A program made the position numbers and the translations under genes. A DNA stretch of 64,000 nt from Methylobacterium sp. GXS13 (GTDB lineage Bacteria > Pseudomonadota > Alphaproteobacteria > Rhizobiales > Beijerinckiaceae): NCBI RefSeq assembly GCF_001455965.1, contig NZ_LKKO01000058.1:124001-188000 (forward strand). Direction: 5' to 3'. The notes under the pieces were generated by a model. That model made no database searches. It saw nothing but the letters and a program-made list of their open reading frames with translations, and was not told where the DNA came from. This document shows positions 42,723-52,009 of this stretch, one piece after another (position 1 is the stretch's first letter; each line of letters opens with the position of its first letter).

Positions 42723-43526
42723 TTAAGCGGTCTTGGCTTCCCGCCGACGCGCCGTCTGCTGGAAGAACAGCGCCTGGCTGATCACCGCTGAGACGTTCGC
42801 CGGCTGGAACGGCTTGGCGATCAGGAAGGCCGGCTCCGGACGCTCGCCCGTGAGGAAACGCTCCGGATAGGCAGTGATGAAGATCACCGGAACCTCGAAG
42901 GTCTTCAGCAGATCGTTCACGGCATCAAGGCCTGAGGAGCCGTCCGCTAGCTGGATATCGGCGAGGATCAGACCCGGGCGCTTGCCCTCGCCGGCGATCT
43001 TGATCGCCTCGGTGCGCGTCCGCGCGACGCCGATGACGTTATGGCCGAGGCCCTCGACCAATGCCTCGAGATCCATGGCGATCAGCGGCTCGTCCTCAAT
43101 GATGAGGATCTCGGTCGCCATGTCGGCGGCGAGCTCACGCCCCGCCTCATCCACCAGGTCACGGACTTCGGAGACGTCGACGGCCAGGATGATCGCCGCA
43201 TCCTCTTCCGAGAAACCCTCGAGACAGGACAGAAGGAATGCCTGACGCGGCAGCGGGGTGATCTGGCCCAGGCGAACCTCGGCGGGCAGGTCGTGCTGGA
43301 CCTGCTCACTGCGACCGTTCACCGACAGGGAGTTCCAGATCCGCGTGAAGACCCGGAACAGGTCGGCCTTGATGTTGGTGCTGCGGCCGAGCGTATCCGG
43401 CTCGTTGACGAGGGTTTCCAGGGTGGCGGCGACATAGGCGTCGCCGGCCACTTGGCTCCCCGTGAGCGCCCGCGCGTAGCGGCGCAGGTACGGCAGGTGC
43501 TGTACCACGAGTTGCGATGTCGACAT
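42723..43526 (-). CDS. phyR: General stress response regulator PhyR
   Basis: The 267-residue product has a sigma-factor-like N-terminal domain (VVQHLPYLRRYARALTGS through ALGLITPLPRQAF-type helices; here GQITPLPRQAFLL) and a C-terminal receiver domain with ILIIEDEPLIAMDLEALVEG. The phosphorylated Asp is in LILADIQLADGSSGLDAV, with FITAYPERF and FLIAKPFQ completing the receiver. Phosphorylated PhyR captures NepR and frees EcfG sigma factor. It is divergent from nepR, and both carry perfect EcfG-type promoters, implying positive feedback. Confidence 0.96.
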   Translation of the reverse strand: MSTSQLVVQHLPYLRRYARALTGSQVAGDAYVAATLETLVNEPDTLGRSTNIKADLFRVFTRIWNSLSVNGRSEQVQHDLPAEVRLGQITPLPRQAFLLSCLEGFSEEDAAIILAVDVSEVRDLVDEAGRELAADMATEILIIEDEPLIAMDLEALVEGLGHNVIGVARTRTEAIKIAGEGKRPGLILADIQLADGSSGLDAVNDLLKTFEVPVIFITAYPERFLTGERPEPAFLIAKPFQPANVSAVISQALFFQQTARRREAKTA

Positions 43527-43625
43527 TCGATCCCCTGTGCCTCGCCGTGTTGCCCGGCCGCGATGCCTCGATCCTCGACCGAGGTCGTGCCGGGGCCGGC
43601 TTGTATCCTGCGCAGCCTACCGCCC

Positions 43626-43650
43626 AACGCGGAGGCCCGCACTCCGTTCC
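43626..43650 (-). promoter_or_regulatory. EcfG-type promoter of phyR
   Basis: Minus-strand GGAAC, 16 bases, CGTT, a perfect match, about 100 bases upstream of the phyR ATG. Confidence 0.85.
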
Positions 43651-43659
43651 GCCCCCAGC

Positions 43660-43684
43660 GGAACCGATCCGGCGGGCGGGCGTT
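43660..43684 (+). promoter_or_regulatory. EcfG-type promoter of nepR
   Basis: GGAAC at 43660, 16 bases, CGTT at 43681: perfect match, 75 bases before the nepR start. Its -35 box is only nine bases from that of the phyR promoter. Confidence 0.85.
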
Positions 43685-43758
43685 GCAGCCGCAGCCATGG
43701 CGTATGTCGAGCCGCAGTACAATGCGGCCCCGCGGACTTCGGCAAAAGGGGCGTGTGA

Positions 43759-44046
43759 ATGGCGAATCGGGGGAAGGACGAGGACCGTCGCGCGGGAGAT
43801 CCGCATGCGGGCCTCGCTGTCACCTCCCCGCTGCGAGCCGCGATGGGCAACCCCAGCGACGCCCGAACGACCGCTGCGGGCCAGGATGAATCACCCGTCG
43901 CCCGCGGCGGCCTGAGCGATCTGACCCGCAATCGTCTCGCCGCACAGTTGCGGGCCATGTACGACACGGTGGCGCAGCAACCGGTTCCCGACCGCTTCGC
44001 CGAACTGATCGCGAAGCTTGATGATCGGGACCGTGAGAACGTCTGA
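43759..44046 (+). CDS. nepR: Anti-sigma factor NepR
   Basis: A 95-residue protein. Its C-terminal 45 residues carry the NepR core, LAAQLRAMYDTVAQQPVPDR followed by FAELIAKLDD, which in other alphaproteobacteria binds the EcfG sigma factor and phosphorylated PhyR. The N-terminal half is polar and likely disordered. ATG at 43759 follows AAGGGG; shorter starts are possible. No EcfG sigma gene is adjacent in this window. Confidence 0.9.
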   Translation: MANRGKDEDRRAGDPHAGLAVTSPLRAAMGNPSDARTTAAGQDESPVARGGLSDLTRNRLAAQLRAMYDTVAQQPVPDRFAELIAKLDDRDRENV

Positions 44047-44091
44047 GGAGACTTTACCCGCTCCGACGCCTCGATTGTCCCTGAAGACTGA

Positions 44092-44118
44092 AAAGCCGCC
44101 GCTGATGACGGCGGCTTT
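44092..44118. terminator. Hairpin terminator between nepR and DUF1328 gene
   Basis: AAAGCCGCCG / CGGCGGCTTT, perfect 10-bp stem and seven-base loop, between two convergent genes. Confidence 0.75.
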
Positions 44119-44166
44119 CCGAATGCGAACGCCAGCCTGGCGCCAGCGCCAGTCGTTAAAGTCGCT

Positions 44167-44343
44167 TTACAAAGTTGGCGAGCGGCCGCGCATCAGACCG
44201 ACGACTGCGGAAATCGCAAACAGAACGATAGCGACAAAGAACACGAGCTTAGCGGCTTCCATGGCGGTTCCGGCAATACCACCGAAGCCGAGCAGAGCGG
44301 CGACCAGAGCGACGACGAGGAAAGTTACGGCCCAACCGAGCAT
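44167..44343 (-). CDS. DUF1328 small membrane protein
   Basis: A 58-residue protein with two membrane helices, MLGWAVTFLVVALVAALLGF and AAKLVFFVAIVLFAISAVVG, the pattern of the UPF0391/DUF1328 family. Members are often stress-induced; their function is unknown. A perfect EcfG-type promoter lies about 56 bases upstream of the ATG at 44343, placing it in the stress regulon. Confidence 0.9.
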   Translation of the reverse strand: MLGWAVTFLVVALVAALLGFGGIAGTAMEAAKLVFFVAIVLFAISAVVGLMRGRSPTL

Positions 44344-44398
44344 TGTGCGTATCCTTTGAAAATACCGGCGCGGGCGGCCGCGTCGTTCTGGACTCGAA

Positions 44399-44423
44399 AA
44401 CGCCAAGGTCTCGCTTCGGTTCC
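44399..44423 (-). promoter_or_regulatory. EcfG-type promoter of the DUF1328 gene
   Basis: Minus-strand GGAAC-N16-CGTT, perfect match, just upstream of the DUF1328 gene. Confidence 0.82.
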
Positions 44424-44486
44424 GCGCACTTGACAAAGGACCGCTCCTTCCCTTCGCTTAACGATCTGCCCGCGACGATGCGTGAC

Positions 44487-44511
44487 GGAACGGGAGCGAG
44501 ACGGTAGCGTT
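44487..44511 (+). promoter_or_regulatory. EcfG-type promoter of the 60-aa gene
   Basis: GGAAC at 44487, 16 bases, CGTT at 44508. It lies 37 bases before the ATG of the small gene and is divergent from the DUF1328 promoter. Confidence 0.82.
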
Positions 44512-44547
44512 CGAACAGTGGTTGTTAGGTCCGAGCTAGGATCCGTG

Positions 44548-44730
44548 ATGCTGCAAGCTGCAAAGAGAGCCGTTCGATCCAAGGCCAACGCGCTGGCGGC
44601 GCGCGTGACGGAGATCGTCGACGGTGCTGCCGACGCCGTGCGCGCGGCGGCTCTCGGTCTCGGTGTGATACCGGCTCCCGTCCCGGTGCCTGTCCGCGTG
44701 CGTGCCGGCCGGTCCCACCGGGAGCGCTAA
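44548..44730 (+). CDS. Small GSR-controlled protein (60 aa)
   Basis: A 60-codon frame, MLQAAKRAVRSKANALAARV onwards, with an amphipathic helical N-terminal half and a Val/Pro/Arg tail. An AGGA site lies six bases before the ATG at 44548, and a perfect EcfG-type promoter precedes it. No family is recognised; stress association is inferred from the promoter. Confidence 0.65.
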   Translation: MLQAAKRAVRSKANALAARVTEIVDGAADAVRAAALGLGVIPAPVPVPVRVRAGRSHRER

Positions 44731-44871
44731 AATCCTGGCCCGCCGAAGGACGGGCCGCGATTTGAGATCTCGCGACTTATCGGCTTCGGAAATTCCAGCC
44801 GACACCTGTGCCCGATTGCACCGCGAGCGGGCACGGCTCTAGAACCGCCCCCGGAATAGCACGGGGTGGCG

Positions 44872-45792
44872 ATGGCGGACGAGGACAAGAGCGGGCCGAC
44901 CTTCGAGCGGTCCTTGCCCGTAGCCGGACGCCTGGAACGCGTGGCTCCGCTGATCCGGCGGCGTATCGCCCCGAATGGCGGCCCGTTCACGGCTACCGGT
45001 ACCTGTTCCTACGTGATCGGCGACCGGCGCGTCGCGGTCATCGACCCTGGGCCCGACGAGCCTAGCCACATCGAGGCGCTGCTGGCGGACCTCGAGGGCG
45101 AGCAGGTGGAGGCCATCGTGGTCACCCACACCCACCGGGATCATTCCCCGGGCGCTCGGCTTCTCGCCGCCCGAACCGGCGCCCCGATCGTCGGGTGCGC
45201 CCCACACCGGGCTGCTCGCGCCTTGGCGGAGGGCGAGGTGCCGATCCTCGATTCGAGTTCTGACACGGCCCATGCCCCCACGCGGGTGATGGCCGAGGGC
45301 GACACGGTTTCCGGACCGGGCTGGACCCTCGTGGCTTTGGAGACCCCTGGTCACACCATGAACCATCTCGCCTTCGCGTTACCGGAGGCGGAGGCGTTGT
45401 TGTCGGGCGACCACGTGATGGCCTGGAACACCACGATCGTCGCGCCTCCGGATGGGGAGATGCGCGCCTACATGGCGTCGCTGGAAAAGCTGCGCGGACG
45501 CGGTGAGACGATCTACTGGCCGGGACATGGCGGTCCCGTACGCGAGCCGGCGCGTTTCGTCCGCTGCCTGATCGGCCACCGCCGCCAGCGGGAAGCGGCG
45601 ATCCGCGCCCGGCTCGCCGCCGGAGATGCAAGGATTCCAGACGTTGTGGCGGCGATCTATCAGGGGCTCGACCCCCGCCTTCGTGGGGCCGCCGCCCTGT
45701 CGGTCTTCGCCCATCTGGAAGATCTGGTCGGGCGGGGGCTCGTGGCCTGCGATGGGCCGCCCCGTCTCGACAGCGCCTACGCACCCACCTGA
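44872..45792 (+). CDS. Metallo-beta-lactamase-fold hydrolase (LACTB2-like)
   Basis: A 306-residue protein with the MBL metal motif TTHRDHS-type: VVTHTHRDHSPGA (His86, His88, Asp90, His91), then LETPGHTMNHLAF, LLSGDHVM and YWPGHGGPV. The C-terminal ~60 residues form a winged-helix-like extension seen in LACTB2-like RNA or thioester hydrolases. ATG at 44872 is preferred over GTG 44866. Substrate is unknown. Confidence 0.85.
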   Translation: MADEDKSGPTFERSLPVAGRLERVAPLIRRRIAPNGGPFTATGTCSYVIGDRRVAVIDPGPDEPSHIEALLADLEGEQVEAIVVTHTHRDHSPGARLLAARTGAPIVGCAPHRAARALAEGEVPILDSSSDTAHAPTRVMAEGDTVSGPGWTLVALETPGHTMNHLAFALPEAEALLSGDHVMAWNTTIVAPPDGEMRAYMASLEKLRGRGETIYWPGHGGPVREPARFVRCLIGHRRQREAAIRARLAAGDARIPDVVAAIYQGLDPRLRGAAALSVFAHLEDLVGRGLVACDGPPRLDSAYAPT

Positions 45793-45804
45793 CGGGTGAC
45801 CCAG

Positions 45805-46584
45805 CTACTTCACCGCCAGGGCCAGGTTCGCCACGTCGTCGAGATAGGCGCGGATGCGATCGGCATTGGTGCCAAAATCGCGGCCGCCGAGCCGGGAGGC
45901 CGAGCGCACGTCGATCCGGGCGCCGTCGGCCCGGGGGCGAATTCGCACGGTCACGTCGTCAGGCAGATTGAGGATGAGGCCACGGGCCACGGCCTCGATC
46001 CGGCCGTTGCCGGTACGCCCCCCGGGACGGATCGCCTCGACGATCTGCCAGTGCCGGTTGAGGGCGGCCTTACGGGCCAGTTCGAATGCCTCGTCGGCAC
46101 CGATATCGAGGGTCAGCGGGGCGATCTGCGGATAGGCGCCGCGCTGACGCTCACGGATCGCGGGACCCGGATCCGACGGGTAACGGCCGCCCCGTGCCGC
46201 GAAGGCGGCCCGGGACCGCGAGAAGGCCGGGGGGTTGTCGATATCGGTGGTGATATCTGAAAGGACCGGCAGGCGCAGACCCCGCAAGCCGAGATAGGCC
46301 GGATAGCCCAGGAGGAGTAGCGCCAGGAACAATCCGGCGAGCGCAGCCCCCAGACCGCGCGCACCCTCACGCCAGACATGCACGAACGCGAACACGGCAG
46401 CGACAGCCGCGGCCAGGGCGATACACAGCCCAGCCGCCAGGGCAACCAGCGCCGCGTCGGTGTCGGAACGCGGGTCGCGCACCACGATCAGGGCGAGCCC
46501 CGTGGCGATAATGGCAAACACGGCAAGCTGCCGCGACAACGGTCCGGCGCGGGTGACGGGTTCCTCGACAAGCAGGCGGCGCAT
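45805..46584 (-). CDS. DUF1499 membrane protein
   Basis: A ~259-residue protein with three membrane helices in the first 110 residues and a soluble C-terminal DUF1499 domain (about 145-259): DNPPAFSRSRAAF, QIVEAIRPGG, IEAVARGLILNLPDDVTVRI. The family is of unknown function. A GTG at 46593 is an alternative start. It converges with the MBL gene across a 12-base gap. Confidence 0.82.
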   Translation of the reverse strand: MRRLLVEEPVTRAGPLSRQLAVFAIIATGLALIVVRDPRSDTDAALVALAAGLCIALAAAVAAVFAFVHVWREGARGLGAALAGLFLALLLLGYPAYLGLRGLRLPVLSDITTDIDNPPAFSRSRAAFAARGGRYPSDPGPAIRERQRGAYPQIAPLTLDIGADEAFELARKAALNRHWQIVEAIRPGGRTGNGRIEAVARGLILNLPDDVTVRIRPRADGARIDVRSASRLGGRDFGTNADRIRAYLDDVANLALAVK

Positions 46585-46649
46585 GGGGATCACGGACGGA
46601 GTTGAAGCCGGAGCTTAGAATCGGGTGAGCTTGGGCGCCATCGCCCGAA

Positions 46650-48449
46650 TCACGGAGCGTAAGCGCGGGCGTTGCCGCTCAGCCCGAGGGCGGCCGGAAA
46701 CTTGAGGGGATCGGGCAGCATCGCCTCACCATGAGGGACGACCTGCGCGGTCAGCGCGTCCCACGGACCTGAGACTTCGAACAGGAGCCTGCGCGACGGG
46801 TCCGCGGCGCGAAGCGCCAGATCGCCCCGGGCTTCGATCCGCCGACTAGGCAGCGAGATTTGTCCCTGCAGGCTGGCTCCGACGCTCGGCCCGCGCAAGC
46901 CGGACTCGGCGAACTCACCGATCCCGTCGGAGAAGCGCAGGGTGATCGCCGCGCGCTCGAAGGCGGTCCGACCATTCCGACGCGCGAGCGCGCCTGCCGG
47001 GACGACGCCGTTGCGGTGGACGATCTCGGCCAGGTCGAGGCCCGAGATCGCGCCGCCGTCGACTGCCAGCGTCGCGCGGCCGCCGAGATGGGCGAGCAGG
47101 CTTGCACTGTCGCGGGCACTGCCCTCCAGGGTGAATTGCCCCTGCAGGGGCCCGCTCATCCAGCGCCCGCCCCCGATCTCGCCGAGCAGGGTTCCCACGT
47201 CGACCCGATCCAGGCTGCCCTGCATCCGCACCTCGGTCTCAGCCGGATCCTTGGCACTCACCAGGGTAAGGCGCCCCTTGAGCGTTCCGTCCTGAAGGCG
47301 TGCGCGGTTCACAGCGACTTCCATCGCGCCGTCACGCACCAAGATACTGGCGGCCAAGTCCTGGACCTGCAGCAGTCCGACCCGGCCCTCGGCCGCCGAT
47401 AGTCGCAGATCGAGATCGCCCTTGGTGAGCGGCGTCAGGGCCAGCGGCGCCGCCTCTGCGTCAAACAACTTGATCAGATCACCCATCAGCGGCGCGAGAT
47501 TCAGCGTCTCGGCCGCCAGAGTCGCTTGAACCGAGAGGCGTGACCCGGTCCCCGGCCCGAGGGTCACGGCACCCGCCCCCTCCAGCACGTCGTCTCCGAG
47601 CCCCACACGTAAGCGCGGCCAGGATACGGAACGGTCCCAAACGTCGAATTGTCCGTCGACAGAGAAGGCCCGGGCAAGGGGGGAGAGCGGGGCATCGCGA
47701 CGGAGCCAAGCCAGGGTTTCGGACAGCGAGCGGCTCTTGAATCGGGCGCGCCCGGCCAGTGCAGGCAAGGCGCCTCCCTGAAGCGACGGGCTTGCCGTGC
47801 CATCGACAGCCAGGTTGCCGTCGGGCCACGTCACCGCGGCGGTGAACGGGGTGGGGTGCCCTTGAACGATATCGGCAGCCCGGAGATGCGTCAGCGCGAT
47901 GCGCGTGGGCACGCCCCGCCATGTCAAGCTCGCGTGGGCCTCTGCGGAGGCGCTCCAGAACGGCCAGGCGAGGTCAAGGTCGATGTCCCGTGCCTCGTCG
48001 CCCTCGGCGATGCGGGCACCGGTCACGCTCAACCAGCGCGGTCGCTGCGTGGCGCCCGAACGCATCCGCGCGGCCAGCTGAGCAAGCGGCACGCTCCAGG
48101 CAGCGGCGTCCGATGACAGTTGTGCGCCATCGAGCCGGAGACCGCCCAGCGTGGCGCGGCCGGCCAGGAGGCCGAGCGGATCGAGGTCGACGGTCAGGCT
48201 TCCGGCCTTGGCGAGTGTCGGCCCCGTGGGACCGGCAGCGACGCGGACGGGACCGAGGGACAGGCGCGGAAGGGGCAGGAGCGTGAGGCGTGCCGGCCCC
48301 TCGCCGGTCAACGACAGGCCGTATTCATCCAGCGCGCGGCCTGCAAAGGTCATCGCCCGGCGGCCATCGACCGGCCAATCCTGCAGGCCGAGGCCAACCA
48401 GGATCACGCCTGCGAGGGTGAGAAGGAAAATGGGACGTCGGGGCGACAT
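46650..48449 (-). CDS. AsmA-like envelope protein
   Basis: A 599-residue protein with one N-terminal membrane helix (PIFLLTLAGVILVGLGL) and a long periplasmic beta-repeat region. The C-terminal AsmA-2-like block includes ARDSASLLAHLGGRATLAVD and GGAISGLDLAEIVHRNG. AsmA-family proteins help move phospholipids between the inner and outer membranes. ATG 48449 removes an unlikely 21-residue hydrophilic extension. Confidence 0.85.
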   Translation of the reverse strand: MSPRRPIFLLTLAGVILVGLGLQDWPVDGRRAMTFAGRALDEYGLSLTGEGPARLTLLPLPRLSLGPVRVAAGPTGPTLAKAGSLTVDLDPLGLLAGRATLGGLRLDGAQLSSDAAAWSVPLAQLAARMRSGATQRPRWLSVTGARIAEGDEARDIDLDLAWPFWSASAEAHASLTWRGVPTRIALTHLRAADIVQGHPTPFTAAVTWPDGNLAVDGTASPSLQGGALPALAGRARFKSRSLSETLAWLRRDAPLSPLARAFSVDGQFDVWDRSVSWPRLRVGLGDDVLEGAGAVTLGPGTGSRLSVQATLAAETLNLAPLMGDLIKLFDAEAAPLALTPLTKGDLDLRLSAAEGRVGLLQVQDLAASILVRDGAMEVAVNRARLQDGTLKGRLTLVSAKDPAETEVRMQGSLDRVDVGTLLGEIGGGRWMSGPLQGQFTLEGSARDSASLLAHLGGRATLAVDGGAISGLDLAEIVHRNGVVPAGALARRNGRTAFERAAITLRFSDGIGEFAESGLRGPSVGASLQGQISLPSRRIEARGDLALRAADPSRRLLFEVSGPWDALTAQVVPHGEAMLPDPLKFPAALGLSGNARAYAP

Positions 48450-48762
48450 CGTGCTCCGGATGGGCGAGCCGCGGTTGCGGCCGAAGACCGGGTGCCGCGC
48501 CAGCCCCCTCAAGCCGTCGCGGCCCGGTTGGGTCTGCTCGTTGAAGGCACGTCATAGCGCGCCCCGCCGGCCTTGTCTGCGGGGGCCTGCGCAGGCCGCC
48601 CCGCTCTCCCCAGGGCGGCGCGGGTTACGGATCGCCCCGGACGCCATGCGGGCCGGGTATGCCGGTACTGGATTTCGTTCACGGAATCGGGGACAGCAGG
48701 CCCGAGGAAACGCGGTTCCCAAGATTTCGGCCGGGCAGACCGGACGGGAAAAGGACGGTTCG
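48450..48762. other. Divergent intergenic region, AsmA-like / scoA
   Basis: About 313 bases of GC-rich sequence that should hold promoters for both genes. No consensus promoter, repeat or RNA was seen. Confidence 0.4.
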
Positions 48763-49503
48763 ATGAAGAAGGTCTACACGGATCCCACGGCGGCTTTGGC
48801 TGGCTTGCTGCGCGACGACATGATGGTGATGTGCGGCGGCTTCGGCCTCTGCGGCATCCCGGACGAGTTGATCGAGGCGGTGCGCGCTTCGGGGGTCAAG
48901 GGCCTGACCATCGTCTCGAACAATGCCGGGATCGACGGGGTCGGCCTGGGCAAGCTCCTCGATACCCGGCAGGTGCGCAAGATGATCTCGTCCTACGTCG
49001 GCGAGAACAAGGAGTTCGCCCGGCAGTATCTCGGGGGCGAGTTGGAGATCGAGTTCAATCCGCAGGGCACCTTGGCCGAGCGCATTCGCGCGGGGGGCGC
49101 CGGCATCCCGGCCTTCTTCACGAAGACCGGCGTCGGCACCAAGGTTGCGGAAGGCAAAGAGGTCCGGGAGTTCGACGGCGAGCACTACGTGATGGAGCGC
49201 GGACTGTTCGCCGACCTCGCCATCGTGCACGCCCATACGGGCGATACCGAGGGCAACCTCCGCTACCGGATGACCGCGCGCAACTTCAACCCGATGATGG
49301 CGACCGCCGCCAAGATGACGGTGGCGCAGGTGGGGCACCTCGTGAAGCCGGGTGCGATCGACCCGGACACGATTCACACGCCCGGGATTTTCGTGAAGCG
49401 GATCATCGAGGTCGGCGTCCGCGAGAAGCGTATCGAGCAGCGCACCACCCGCAAGCGTGCCGAGAACACGCCAGCGGCCGCCGCCGGCGGCGGCACCCAC
49501 TGA
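48763..49503 (+). CDS. scoA: 3-oxoacid CoA-transferase, subunit A
   Basis: A 246-residue protein with MMVMCGGFGLCGIPDELIEA, the glycine-rich CoA-transferase class I alpha-subunit motif, and IVSNNAGIDGVGLGKLL. With subunit B it transfers CoA between succinyl-CoA and acetoacetate, in ketone-body or polyhydroxybutyrate metabolism. An AAGGA site precedes the ATG at 48763. The gap to scoB is 21 bases. Confidence 0.94.
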   Translation: MKKVYTDPTAALAGLLRDDMMVMCGGFGLCGIPDELIEAVRASGVKGLTIVSNNAGIDGVGLGKLLDTRQVRKMISSYVGENKEFARQYLGGELEIEFNPQGTLAERIRAGGAGIPAFFTKTGVGTKVAEGKEVREFDGEHYVMERGLFADLAIVHAHTGDTEGNLRYRMTARNFNPMMATAAKMTVAQVGHLVKPGAIDPDTIHTPGIFVKRIIEVGVREKRIEQRTTRKRAENTPAAAAGGGTH

Positions 49504-49524
49504 TCGAGGGAAGGGAGTAGAACG

Positions 49525-50187
<663 letters not shown>

Positions 50188-50191
50188 TCGC

Positions 50192-50224
50192 GCATCGTCC
50201 CGGACATCTCATCCGGGACGATGC
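50192..50224 (+). terminator. Hairpin terminator after scoAB
   Basis: Perfect 13-bp stem GCATCGTCCCGGA / TCCGGGACGATGC with a seven-base loop, five bases after the scoB stop. Confidence 0.78.
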
Positions 50225-50296
50225 CTTCGGCCTTCGCTTTCGCCTTAACCCGCGGGCCGAACACGCCTCTCGGGTTGAAGCCTCCGATCCGCATCG

Positions 50297-52009
50297 TCAC
50301 CGTGAGCCCCCTCCGGAAGCGCGGATGCCGTTGAGGAAGCGGGCGACCTCGGCGTTCAGGCGCCCGGACTGGTCCGAGAGCGCCGCAGCCGCACCCAGCA
50401 CCTGGGCCGCGGCCGCGCCGGTCTTTTCGGACGCCTCCGCAACCCCGACAATGTTGCTCGTCACCTCGCCGGTGCCCGACGCCGCTTGGGCGACGTGGCG
50501 CACGATCTCCTGAGTGGCAGCGCCTTGCTCCTCGACTGCAGCCGCGATGCCGGCGGTCAAGCCGTCGATCTCGCCGATCCGGTTGGTGATGCCTCCGATG
50601 GCTGCGACGGCGTTCTCGGTCACCGCCCGGATCGCCCCAATCTGGCCGGTGATCTCGTCCGTGACCTTGGCGGTCTGGCTCGCCAGCTCCTTCACCTCCG
50701 TGGCGACGACGGCGAAGCCGCGGCCTGCCTCACCGGCCCGGGCCGCCTCGATGGTCGCGTTGAGCGCCAAAAGGTTGGTCTGGCTGGCAATGTTGGCAAT
50801 GAGCCCGACCATCTCGCCGATCTTCACCGAGGTCTGATTGAGGGCCTTTACGAGCTGCGCCGTCTGGCCGGCCTCCCGGGCCGCCGTGCGCGTGAGGTCG
50901 GCCGACCCCGTGATCTGCCGGCCGATCTCCTGAACCGAGGTGCCGAGTTCCTCCGCGGCCGTCGCGACGGTCTGGACGTTGCCGGCGGCTTCCTCGGCTG
51001 CCGCAGCCACGGTGGCGGCCTGCATCGCCGCGACACTGGCCGTGTCGGTCATACCCTGGGCGGCTTTCTGCAGCTCGTTCGCCGAATTCGACACCGCACC
51101 GACGATGCCGCCCATGGCCCTCTCGAAGTTGTCGGCCAGTTCGGCCCGGGCGCGCCTGCGCTCGGCCGCAGCTTCAGCGTCGGCGCGGCGCCGGGTCTCG
51201 GCCTGCTCGGCAGCCTTCTCGGCGACCATGCGCTTGATCCCCTCGACCGCGCGCCCGACCGCGCCAATCTCGTCGCCGCGGGCGGCCTCGCGGATCTCGC
51301 TGTCGATCTCCCCGTGTCCCATGCGCTCGAGTGTCCGAACCAGACGCCCGAGCGGGGCCGTGACGCCACGGGCGACCACGGCGACGCCCCCGGCGATGGC
51401 GGCGACCAGACCGATGGCGGCGGCTACGACCAGCGTGACTGTCGCGCGGGAGGCAGAAAGCTCGGACGCATCGCGCGCCTGCTGGAGCTCGGCCGTCAGG
51501 ACATCGACCCGGGCCTGCGCCAATTCCCACAGCTTCGCCCGAAGCGGGTTGCCTTCGCCCAACAGGATGTCGCGGGCGAGTTCGCTATCGCCGTGCTCCG
51601 CGCTGGCAATGACCCGATCGATGATCGTCCCGAGCGCCGTCAAGGTCTGACGCAGCGTCTCGTCCGTTGCACGCCGCTCGGCCGAGGCGGCCAATCTTCC
51701 CAACTCGTCGATGAGGCCGAAAGCATGCGCCTTCGCCTGCTTGATGCGGGTCTCGTACCCAGCCATCTGGGATTCCCGCGTCTCGAGGACCAGGTTCCGC
51801 GCCTGAACCGAGATCTCGCCGACATCGATCTGAACGCCGAGGATCAGCGCGAGGCGCTTGGCCTGCATATCGACGATCTGCCGTGTCTGGCCCGACTGGG
51901 CGAGCAGGTTCGCACGAGCGTAGAGTATCAATCCGCCCGCGGCCAGGGCAACGACGAGGAGCGGGAGCGCAAGCTTCAGCAAGATCTTTGCGTCGCGAAA
52001 GCATTTCAT
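50297..52009 (-). CDS. Methyl-accepting chemotaxis protein
   Basis: A 570-residue chemoreceptor. A membrane helix lies at ~12-32, a helical periplasmic sensor follows to ~185, and a second helix at ~188-212 (VTLVVAAAIGLVAAIAGGVA). HAMP and signalling domains follow, with the hairpin tip IASQTNLLALNATIEAARAG. It differs from the receptor at 14.2 kb in its sensor. The ATG at 52009 puts the first helix at the N-terminus. Ligand unknown. Confidence 0.95.
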   Translation of the reverse strand: MKCFRDAKILLKLALPLLVVALAAGGLILYARANLLAQSGQTRQIVDMQAKRLALILGVQIDVGEISVQARNLVLETRESQMAGYETRIKQAKAHAFGLIDELGRLAASAERRATDETLRQTLTALGTIIDRVIASAEHGDSELARDILLGEGNPLRAKLWELAQARVDVLTAELQQARDASELSASRATVTLVVAAAIGLVAAIAGGVAVVARGVTAPLGRLVRTLERMGHGEIDSEIREAARGDEIGAVGRAVEGIKRMVAEKAAEQAETRRRADAEAAAERRRARAELADNFERAMGGIVGAVSNSANELQKAAQGMTDTASVAAMQAATVAAAAEEAAGNVQTVATAAEELGTSVQEIGRQITGSADLTRTAAREAGQTAQLVKALNQTSVKIGEMVGLIANIASQTNLLALNATIEAARAGEAGRGFAVVATEVKELASQTAKVTDEITGQIGAIRAVTENAVAAIGGITNRIGEIDGLTAGIAAAVEEQGAATQEIVRHVAQAASGTGEVTSNIVGVAEASEKTGAAAAQVLGAAAALSDQSGRLNAEVARFLNGIRASGGGSR

